Source: Phaeodactylum tricornutum CCAP 1055/1 (lineage: Eukaryota; Bacillariophyta; Bacillariophyceae; Surirellales; Neidiaceae). Taken from it: a stretch of DNA of 64,000 bases. The notes beneath the pieces were generated by a model. That model had not been told where the DNA came from. It was given only the letters and a program-made list of their open reading frames with translations, and did not search any database. Below are positions 43,455 to 53,000 of the stretch, in pieces; the first letter of the stretch is position 1, and every line of letters begins with the position of its first letter. The stretch covers positions 372,001-436,000 of the forward strand of contig NC_011691.1 of the NCBI RefSeq assembly GCF_000150955.2, read 5' to 3'. The translations under genes were made by a program, and so were the position numbers.

Positions 43455-44186
43455 CTAAAGGGAATGGTCTTCCGACCCCGACGCCGTCGCAGTGTCAAAG
43501 CCCCAAGCTGGATCCAGTGGTTCTTCGAGACCCAGAATCCGATCGCGGTAGGCTTCGAGTCGAGTGACATCGACAGGCCACCCCATGATTCGTCGAATTC
43601 CTTTCCAAATTGTTCCACGACGCTTGGTAAAGGCCCGGAACGCGGCATCCCGGATCATTGTCGGTACCAACCACAACCCGATCGGACCCAGGATATTGTA
43701 CGGGAATCCGAGATACGGTAGCATACGGAGTACCGCGGTGGAATCCCGGTGCGCCCCTTGCTCGTCCACCAAGATTCCCGTAGAACGGTCCGCCGGCATG
43801 CCGTACGCCCGGCACGTGTCTTGGCCCAGTGTGGACTGCATCGGACTAAAGCGCAAATGATCCCACTCGTCCCGATCCAGACAAAACTGGACGGTAAACT
43901 TTCACACACCGCATCCGCCGTCGTAAAAGAAAATTGCGCGTGGTTGTTGACGTACATTCACGCCGAGACGGTCCGTGAACGATGAGCGTAACGACGAACC
44001 CGACGCTCCCGGACGATGGCTCCTCACGCTCCGTCTACGTTGAAGGCGGCTAGTTCGAGCGACAAAGACGTACTCAATACGGGGGAAGCCGAGCACTGCA
44101 GACATGGACAAAAGAGAGTGAAATAATAACAGTAGTCGAGAAGCCAAAGTGGTTGTTGTTGTACGGGTTTGGTTCCCCAGTCTCAT
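43455..44186 (-). CDS. DCC-family thiol-disulfide oxidoreductase, predicted selenoprotein
   Basis: From ATG 44186 to the TAG at 43455 the frame encodes 243 residues if the single internal TGA (43904-43902) is read as selenocysteine. The sequence before it is RAIFFYDGGCGV and after it KFTVQFCLDRDEWDHLRFSP, which is the DUF393/DCC core with the family's DxxCxxC motif. The TGA sits exactly at the second Cys, giving Cys92-x-x-Sec95. DCC proteins are thioredoxin-fold redox enzymes of largely unknown substrate. An intron cannot explain the stop: homology is continuous on both sides. The N-terminus has a hydrophobic core (ASRLLLLFHSLLSMSAVLG) followed by F, which suggests a plastid or secretory route. 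If TGA were a real stop, a truncated 94-residue product without the domain would result. Confidence 0.75.
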
Positions 44187-45689
44187 GGCTCCGACAATGA
44201 TGTTGGGTGCAAGCGGTTTGTTGCTACATTGGCAGTGTTCTGTTTTCGATGTCAGAGGTGCCGCAAGATGTCGTTGCGGTCGATTGTGGACCAATGGTAA
44301 AGATCGTGAAAAACTATCCACCCTCGGAATCGGCCTCACCCCGCACAGGGCGGTTCTCGACTGGCGACATGGATGTGTCTTCCCAGAGGATGACAATGAA
44401 TGGAGGCTTGTGGACTCTGAGGTCGTTCCATACTTTAGCCGTGTCAAAAAGAATGCAAGGGAAATGGCAAGAAAACAGATCCAGATTGAAAGCGTCAGTT
44501 GTCAAATAGTTTTAACATATGTATGGAACCCTGCTCTATTATTCTACTGCGGCAGCATTCACAACAGAAAACGGAACAGCAGAGGTAGCAAGTGAGTAAA
44601 GTGATATCACGTGCTCACGTCAAGCTTAACTGTTTACTGCGCTGTGAGTAGTACCAACAATCGGATGATGGAACTATGCCATTGTTAGAATTGTGCATCC
44701 ACTAGTATTTAAGATACTTCGCTACGTACCCAGATCTCACGGACGGTCCTCCGTCTACAACTCTTCATTGGTATTGCCCATACAATGGATAACTCCCTGC
44801 ATTGAAGAAAACGGTGGGAGCTCTTTTCCCACTTTTAGTCGGGAAACATCCTTTTGGAAAAAGAGTATCTTACAGGGCGCTTAAACGCAAACAATTTTAC
44901 TATATGTGTAACAAGGTTTTCACATTGATATCAGAACCACCAACTGGGCGGCGCCAAAGCACTGGGCTCAATTCTCGTAACATCAGATGAACTCGACACT
45001 TTTGGCTGATGCGATGATTTGTCACCTCAACCTATAGAGGACTGACAAAGACAGGAAGGCAATTGTGGTTATGCCAAACAGGAATGCCTGATGGAAGGCT
45101 CTCCACGGATTGGGTTCAAGCATAAAGATGATTTCCAAAATTTTTTATCTTCTACCTCAGGGATATTTGGGTGGGTCACGTTTACTTACTGACATTTCCA
45201 ACAAGTATTTTTTTCTTATAGGTCTTGACGGCAACGCATCCTTTTCCGGTTCTGAATGGTGAAGTGGTGACTACTGGCTACTTATTGTTTATGACTGCAA
45301 AAGCTCGTGAAAATTTGTTCAACCGTGAAAACGGCTCGGCTTTCAGGAGGAGAATGAGAGGTTGGCTCTTTTCAATTGCACTGTTTTAGCTTTGGGAGGA
45401 TCTGCAGGCCTTTTTCTCCTTTCATGGCCCCATGGGTTGCCCTTATGCTTTGTCCAAGTTCTTAGACTCAATATATGCGCTCGGGCCTATCTTTGAGCCC
45501 ACGGTTTTTCTTTGGTGAGTGGAAAGCTATTTGGTCGGATGCACAAATTCATCCATGCACCCATGCATGCGTGTTGAAGTGAATCTGTTATTGACCCTGA
45601 CCTTGCCTACCGTACATCCCTGTTCAAAGTTCCGGTCGTAATCCGTGGGCAGGTACAAGTCCTGTCGACTTCAGTCGAATTTGATGTGG
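44187..45689. other. Intergenic
   Basis: No gene recognised over 1.5 kb. The right part might contain further decayed sequence of the MBOAT pseudogene, but I see no clear similarity before about 45690. Confidence 0.4.
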
Positions 45690-47010
45690 ATCTGACCTAT
45701 TGCTTGGGGCTCCTATTGTGCTACCCGCTTGCCTTGGCTATGAATTCTATTCCGTACGGAAAGCTTCGTCATCTTTTCTCCTTCTTCTCTGGAGCCTTTC
45801 TATTGTAAATTACCCTCGGAGAACAGTGGATCCATCAGCTTGTGACATTATTGATCGCGTATACTCTCCTGGTAATCTTGCCGCGACAGACTGCAGCTCC
45901 GGTCGTCCCACTTTTCGCCATGCTCTATCTCATCATCGGGCACCAACATCGTCAATACGTAAATTACCTTTGCGACAATTTGGCTTTACCGGAGCCCATA
46001 TGGTCTTGACACAGAAATTATTTATGATTGCTTTCAACCTTTACGACGGTGAAGTGCTATCTCGTGGTAAAATGTCAAGGCGGCCAAGAGATGCTTAGAA
46101 TTTGCCCTCCCTCACCTTCCGAACCTGATTGAGTTTCTTGGGTACACATTTTGCTTCTCCACTGCTTTGTCGACTCCCGCCTTCGAGTATTCTGTAAATC
46201 GCGACATATGTAGCGGGTAGGAAACCACGTGGCAAGGTGCCGAGTACTCTTTGGCCGACTCTCGGTCCGCTCCTTACTGGCTTGGTCAATATGGGTCTGT
46301 TTGTCTGTTTGAGTGGGTTTTTCCCGCATTAGGATCCCTCCATGCCTCGAGGCGCAACTCCAGTCATTTTGACGGCTGATTTTTTGGCCAAGCCTTGGCA
46401 CGTGAAATATGGGTATTTATGGGGGCTGCTTTGCTCGCTCTGCGTCAAAAGTGCTTCTTTAATTGGAAGATCTCGAAGGTGCCAATAACCTTTAGTTTGC
46501 GGGGTTTGAAAGTTTCGATGAAGAAGGCAAGGCTAAAGGATGGGACAATTGCGCGAACATGAATATTTGGGGATTCGAAACGGCTCCTAACGTCCAAACA
46601 CTTTCCAAGGAATGGAACAAGAAGACCTCCGATTGGTTGACTCGCTATGTGTATATTCGTACAAACGGAAGCTTAAACGCTGTTTATGGTTTGTCTGCTG
46701 TTTGGCACGGCTTTTACCCTGGATACTTTATGTTCTTCATGTCGGCTCCCCTGGTGACGGTTTGCGAGCGATTGAAAAAAAAAAAGATCTCGCCCTGCTT
46801 CTCCAAAGAGAAATGGAGCCTATACGGTATTGCAACGATGCTTGTGACATCAGTAACTGTCGGATGCATGGCGTCTCCCTATCCGCTTTTGGCGTTTATC
46901 ACTTCCTGGAGCAATTGGAAAAGCCATTACTTTTTGGGCATTTGGGATGCGTCGTTTTCTACGTTGGCGTTTCGATGCTTCCAACGCCCAAGAAAGAAAA
47001 GAAGCAGTAA
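45690..47010 (+). pseudogene. MBOAT lysophospholipid acyltransferase pseudogene
   Basis: Recognisable pieces of a membrane-bound O-acyltransferase follow one another in the right order but in different frames: FTGAHMVLTQKLFMIAFNLYDGE (shown in part, near 45990-46055), CLEFALPHLPNLIEFLGYTF (46095-46155), TLWPTLGPLLTGLVNMGLF (about 46245-46300), DFLAKPWHVKYGYLWGLLCS (46380-46440), then NIWGFETAPNVQTLSKEWN with the conserved SAVWHGFYPGY that carries the catalytic His (46562-46730), and a lysine-rich C-terminus (PTPKKEKKQ) ending at 47010. At least four frameshifts are needed, and a TAG replaces an expected Trp near 46494. Such enzymes re-acylate lysophospholipids in the ER. The locus is therefore a dead copy of a host gene; no intact copy is in this window. 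Confidence 0.8.
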
Positions 47011-47373
47011 GAGTCCCATCTATAAACCAGCTCAACGCATTCCTAAGTTCTGCTATGTGGTTGCAAGCACTCTGAAGAATTGCTTTTACTGATTACACCT
47101 TAACCACAGAAAAATTAATAACCTTTGGAGCACATTTTTTACCTGACACGAGCTTTCGGTCCAAGGGAAGGCGAAAACTCTAAAAACACTAGATGGCAGA
47201 TCCAACTAGCAAGTTTCACGAGAGACGTTCCACTGTTCCACTTTCTGGCCGCTGAGTACAATCTTTAAAGGATAAGTTGCGTGCTCGTACCCAATTGGAA
47301 TGCTGCCGAAACCATTCGAAACTCGATCAGAGTTTTCAATTCCATCCGAATACGTTCCACTCTTCTACAAGCA
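47011..47373. other. Intergenic
   Basis: Nothing recognised between the MBOAT pseudogene and the convergent TPR gene. Confidence 0.5.
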
Positions 47374-49434
47374 TCAGGATCCATTCTCGTTCAGAATGTC
47401 CACGGCTTGGGCGGCCATTTGCGTATGATCGTGGTCCCGGCCGAGTGATACCGTCCACGCCGCACGGGCCATGTCATACTCGATCTTGGCCTCGGAAGTC
47501 CGCTGCAGTTCTTGTAAAACTAGACCCATATTGAAATGCGTCGACCCCGTATGCGGATGCGTATCGCCCAAGCTCGCAGCAAAGGCTTTCTGAGCTGCCC
47601 GGTACTCCGCCAGTGCTTCTTCCAAACGAGCTTGTTGCGCCAACACGAGACCAATGTTGTTGTGCGAACTAGCAACGTCGGCGTGGACGGGACCGAGCGC
47701 TTTTTCCAAGAGGACGTGTGCGTGACGGAATTCGGACAAGGCCGCATCAAATTGCTGTTGCGCCTTGAGTACGTTACCAATGCTCCCAACGGTCATTGCG
47801 AGACTGGGATGATCCGGTCCGTAGGATTCTTCTAGAATCGCCCGTGCGTGCCGGTGCGCCGCCAAGGCTTCGTCCAGTTTCGCCACGTTTTGTTCCCGAC
47901 TCGCTTGTTGGGCTAGTGCCAATCCGACGTTGTTCCACGCCGCCGCCACGTCCGCGTGATTGGACGGTAGTACGGCTTGCAGAATGTCCAAACCCTTGCG
48001 GTATTCCGTCAAGGCTGCCGCGTAGTTCTGTTGTTGGTAGTAGACGGCACCCAGATTGTTGTATCCCGACGCCGTAATGGGGGACTGTCGCCCATAGACC
48101 GACTCGTGAATGGCCACGGCCGCTTTGTACTGCTCCACGGCGGCATCCCACTGTCCAATTTCCGACAACAACTGCCCGAGTGCGTAGTGACTGGCGGCTG
48201 TATCGGGAGCTTCCGGACCCAGAACGTCGCGACGAATTTGCAAAGCCTTTTGACAGTGCTCCAGTGCCATGGGCATGTTATCGCCGACGTGTTTGAGCGC
48301 AATACTGACATTGTGGTACGACCCGGCGGTATCGGCGTGCGCTTCTCCGTGCAGTTCTCGGTGAATGGCGAGTGCCTTGCGGTACAGGGAGAGTGCTTCG
48401 GCATATTGTCCAGTTTGGTAGCGAATAGCTCCGAGATTATTCCACGAAGCCGCCACAAGGGCGTGAGATTCTCCGAGATTCGCAATTTGTGCTTGCAAGG
48501 CGGTTTGAAATTTGTCAAAGGCTCCGTCCAAGTCTCCTTTTTGGTTCAAAACGGCCCCAATGTGTATGTGTGCCGCCGCCGTTTCGGGATGTTCCGGGCC
48601 CAACGTTTCGATGCGAATATCCCGAGCGTAGGACAAGTGCGTCAAGGCTTGTTCCAGATCGCCCATCCGGTACAGGAGTATACCAATATCGGTGGCGGTG
48701 GTCGCCACTTGCCGAGCGGGTGTTTCCGGTTGGGATCGCTGCAGGGCCAAGACTCGGCTGTACAACGCTAGGGCTCGTTCGCGCAGCGTGGGAAAGCGAT
48801 CACGCAAGACGTTGGCCACGATTTGTATGCGCGGCACGTCGGTCCACTCCAGGTACGTCTGGAAGACGTCGTCGGGTAGGGTACCGTTGTGCGTGGCGAC
48901 GTGCGCCACGAGTTCGTGGACGTCGTTGTGGGGGACGTCGTCCCCCGCGTCGGTATCGATGCGGAAGAGCACGTCGCCGAGCTGCACGCGTTCCGTGAGT
49001 GTCTTGGTCCAGGCAACAATTTTCCCATCTTGCGGGGACCGTACGGACGTTGTGGATCCGTTCGGTTCCGTTTGGAGAACGGCGACGACGTCGCCCGCGG
49101 TGACGAGCGATCCGGGTGGGGCCACGATTTGTACCAACCGTGCGGTGCCGGTGCTGCGGCCGCTGCCTATGGTGGGATCCGATCCATTCTGCTGGACAGC
49201 GCCATCGCCAACGAGACTCAGCACTTCGACGTCCTTGATGGGTAGCCACAACGGTTGTGAAGTGGACTGGAAGGAACGTTCCTGTACGCAATGTGGATGT
49301 GCTGGTGATACCGGTAAGGGTCGCTGTGATGGTGGATGAGCGCCATCGAGGCCCGCTCCGCGACGGGCAACCCAACGGCTATTGACACTCGCGAACGAAT
49401 GCACAGTCACACGCAGTGCAGCAATCCGACTCAT
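47374..49434 (-). CDS. Mitochondrial-type TPR protein with a degenerate lipoyl domain
   Basis: 686 residues from ATG 49434, single exon. An Arg/Ser-rich N-terminus without acidic residues (MSRIAALRVTVHSFASVNSR) suggests mitochondrial import. Residues about 62-163 read like the lipoyl domain of an E2 acyltransferase: LPIKDVEVLSLVGDGAV, PPGSLVTAGDVVAVLQTE, then [15 protein letters not shown], which matches LFRIDTDAD of the DLST encoded at 2414-4038. The modified lysine of ETDK is missing: the segment reads QTEPNGSTTS. From about residue 225 there are some ten tetratricopeptide repeats of the kinesin-light-chain type (ATTATDIGILLYRMGDLEQAL, AASWNNLGAIRYQTGQYAEA and so on). I know no enzyme activity for this architecture; a scaffold linked to 2-oxoacid dehydrogenases is speculation. 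Confidence 0.85.
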   Translation of the reverse strand: MSRIAALRVTVHSFASVNSRWVARRGAGLDGAHPPSQRPLPVSPAHPHCVQERSFQSTSQPLWLPIKDVEVLSLVGDGAVQQNGSDPTIGSGRSTGTARLVQIVAPPGSLVTAGDVVAVLQTEPNGSTTSVRSPQDGKIVAWTKTLTERVQLGDVLFRIDTDAGDDVPHNDVHELVAHVATHNGTLPDDVFQTYLEWTDVPRIQIVANVLRDRFPTLRERALALYSRVLALQRSQPETPARQVATTATDIGILLYRMGDLEQALTHLSYARDIRIETLGPEHPETAAAHIHIGAVLNQKGDLDGAFDKFQTALQAQIANLGESHALVAASWNNLGAIRYQTGQYAEALSLYRKALAIHRELHGEAHADTAGSYHNVSIALKHVGDNMPMALEHCQKALQIRRDVLGPEAPDTAASHYALGQLLSEIGQWDAAVEQYKAAVAIHESVYGRQSPITASGYNNLGAVYYQQQNYAAALTEYRKGLDILQAVLPSNHADVAAAWNNVGLALAQQASREQNVAKLDEALAAHRHARAILEESYGPDHPSLAMTVGSIGNVLKAQQQFDAALSEFRHAHVLLEKALGPVHADVASSHNNIGLVLAQQARLEEALAEYRAAQKAFAASLGDTHPHTGSTHFNMGLVLQELQRTSEAKIEYDMARAAWTVSLGRDHDHTQMAAQAVDILNENGS

Positions 49435-50037
49435 GCTGAAAAAACAGGGAGACTGTGGGTCGTTCCGGAAGAAAAAGGTGGGCTCTCAGTGTACAGCATA
49501 GAGAAGATCGTTTTCCGAACGATTTCGTTTACGGGGACAGTGAATTAATTGTATGATGCTATATGGTGGGGGTTACACAGAACGGGCATCGTAGGGTTTT
49601 GGTCGATTCGGGGGAAGCTCTACCCTACCCTATCCGGGTTGTCACACACGCGAGGCGGAAGCCCCAGTCACAGTGAACAATCTTTTCTGTACCAAAATTG
49701 GAGCCAGAGTCGTTGCCCGTGAGCTCGTGAACTCACTACTAATGCTCTAGAGCGTGTCTCGTCATTGACAGTGACACACAGAGCCGAGTGAGGCCCGGAT
49801 CGCACGTTGTCAGGGCAGTCCTCCTGACTTGCTTGGCTACCGATCGTTCCCGCATCTAGCAGTAAACAAACACAGCTTCCATCCAGCAAGGCAACCCAGT
49901 GGGTAATCTAACCGTAAAACTACACAAGTTTGGAGTGTCACCACAAGCTGTTTAGATTGTAACGCCATGCATAATTATACCATGGATTATTGCAATATAT
50001 CACCGACGGCTTTTTTCTCTCGACACCTTACAGGGTT
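49435..50037. other. Intergenic
   Basis: Promoter side of the TPR gene and 3' side of the methionine synthase gene. No gene recognised. Confidence 0.5.
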
Positions 50038-53000
50038 TTAATCTCGTTCGTAATTAAGAATAGGAGACAGCCATCGTTCGCAGAGTGCCAAATCCATCTG
50101 TTTGCGTGACGCGTAATTCGTTACCTGATCTTTACCCACTTGGCCCACGGCAAAGTACTCGGACTCGGGGTGCGCAAAGACCAACGCCGAAACGGACGAC
50201 GCCGGCATCATGCTCAGCGATTCCGACAATTCAATGCCGGCCAGTTCCTGCGCCTGCAGGAGATTCCACATTGTGCGTTTTTCCGTATGGTCCGGCTGCG
50301 ACGGGTAACCCGGAGCGGGGCGAATACCGTCGTATTTCACCTTGAGCAAATCGGACTCGTTCAATTGTTCGCCAGCCGCGTATCCCCAGAGATCCAGACG
50401 CATCTCGCGGTGCACGTACTCGGCAAACGCCTCGACGAAACGATCCGCCAAAGCTTGTGCCATAATCTTGGAATAGTCGTCGTTCTCGGATTCGAACTTC
50501 TTCACTAGAGCGTCACAACCAAAACAAGAAACAGCAAACATACCCAAGTGATCCTTGTAACCCGCGGGGGCGACAAAGTCGGCTTGGGACAAATACGGGT
50601 CGTCGGACTCCTTCTCGGCTTGCTGGCGCAACATACAGAACGTAGTCGACACATTTCCTGATTCGCGATCGGCTTCCGTCTCATAAACGTGCACATCCTC
50701 GCCATCCTCACTACGGTTCGCCGGGAAGATACCGACAACTCCCTTCAACGTCATGGAGCCGTCCTCGCAGATTTGATTCAGCATCGTCTGCGCATCATGG
50801 AAAAGTTTCTTGGCTTCGCCTCCGACCGCTTCGTCGTTAAAAATCTTGGGATAGCCTCGATTCGGGTATCGACCACGCAGCTCCCACGTCTGAAAGAATG
50901 GATTCCAATCAATGTAAGGAACAACCGCCGAAATCTTGACCGTATCAATGACGGTTATGCCGATTTTGTTTGGAGTGTCTGCAACCGGTGATTGATCAAA
51001 GTTGATCGTAATCTTTTGCTCCTTGGCCTTCTCAAAAGTTAAAAAGTTGCGGTCCTCGAGCCCTGCATAGTAATCTTCACGCATTTCTTCGTACTCCTCC
51101 ATAATATCCTCCACAAACTCTCCCTTGTTCTCTCCCAAAAGAGAGTTGACCACCGTTACGGAACGAGACGCATCCAGAACATGAATTGTTGGGTGCTCGG
51201 GGGTTGTGTAGCTCGGAGCAATCTTCACGGATGTGTGCATCTTGGAAGTAGTGGCGCCACCAATCAGCAAGGGTTGCTTGAAACCTTGCTTGGACATTTC
51301 TTTGGCAACATCAACCATCTCGTCCAAGGAAGGAGTAATTAATCCAGAGAGACCAATCACATCGACATTGTATTCTTTAGCCTTGGCGAGAATTTTTTCA
51401 CACGAGCACATTACACCAATGTCGTAAACTTTATAGTTGTTGCATCCAAGGACAACAGCGACGATATTCTTTCCAATGTCATGAACATCTCCCTTGACTG
51501 TGGCCATCAGCACTTTGCCAGCGTAATTCGAGTCGTCATCAGGATCAACGTCATCTGGATCCAAGCCAGCCGCAATCATATTTTCCCTCTTCTCTGCATC
51601 CATAAACGGTAACAGATAGGCGACTGCCTTTTTCATGACCCGTGCAGACTTGATGACTTGTGGTAGAAACATCTTTCCCGCTCCAAACAAGTCCCCGACA
51701 ACGTTCATGCCGTCCATTAAGGGTCCCTCAATTACATCTAGTGGCTTGGTGGCCAACACGCGAGCTTCTTCGACGTCTGAATCGACAAATTCGGAAATAC
51801 CGTTCACCAATGAATGCTCCAGTCGCTTGGACGGTTCAAGATCGCGCCAGGAAGACTTTTTGACCTCGTCCACAACTCCACCTTTCTTCCGAGCCTCCAT
51901 GGCATCACGCTCCTTTTGCGTGAGCAAGAGCATAGTATCAGTAGCCTCCGGATTTTTATTGAATACAAGGTTTTCAGAAGCAATGCGAAGCTCGGGTTCA
52001 ACCTCGCTGATTGCCAGCATTTCGGCGGAGTTCACGATGCCAACATCCATGCCCGACTCGGTAATAGCATGGTGCAAGAACACCGCGTGGATCGATTCCC
52101 GGATCTTCGTCACACCCCGGAAGCCAAACGACAAGTTCGAGATACCCCCACTAATCTTCACGTACGGACACTCCTCCTTGATGCGCTTCACAGAGTTGAT
52201 AAAATCCACACCGTAGTTCGCGTGCTCTTCCATACCCGTACCGATCGTCAGTACGTTCGGGTCGAACACAATGTCCTCCGGTGGGAAACCCACCTTGTTC
52301 ACCAGAACGTCGTACGACCGCTTGCAGATACGGATCTTCTCGTCTTCCGTGGCCGCTTGACCCTGCTCGTCAAAGGCCATGACAACCACCGCGGCGCCGT
52401 GCTTCTTCAGCAACGTGGCCTGCTCCATGAACAGCTCCTCGCCCACCTTGAGCGAAATCGAGTTCACAATGCACTTGCCCTGACACCACTTGAGACCCGC
52501 CATGACAATGTCAAACTTGGACGCGTCCAGCATGAACGGCACCTTGGCAATCTCCGGCTCCGTCACCGCGATCTTCACAAACTTTTGCATCGCCGCTAGG
52601 CCATCCAGCATACCGTCGTCCACGTTGATGTCGATCACGTGCGCGCCGTCCTCCACCTGCTGCTTCGCAATGTCCATGGCCGCGCCGTAATCGCCCTTCA
52701 TCATGAGCTTTTTGAACTTGATCGACCCGGCTATGTTACACCGCTCGCCCACGTTCAGAAACGGCAAACCCAGCTGGTTGTGCACGTCCTCCACCTTCAG
52801 GTCCTCCAGCCCCGACAGCCACATCTTGGGCCGGCCCACATCCGGCAGCTTGCGGGGCTGGTACCGCTCTGCCGTCTCGCGGATGGCCTTGATGTGCGGC
52901 GGCGTGGACCCGCAGCACCCTCCGACCATGTTCAACCAGCCGTTCTCGAAAAACACCTCGTTCTCGCGCGCCATGTCTTCCGGCGTGTCGTCGTACCCGC

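Noticed and set aside
43902-43904. TGA read as an ordinary stop, or removed by an intron
   Set aside because: Homology runs continuously across it in the same frame. A GTGTGTG donor with the nearest CAG acceptor would give an intron of roughly 24 nt, far below the 63-nt minimum seen here, and would delete part of the motif.
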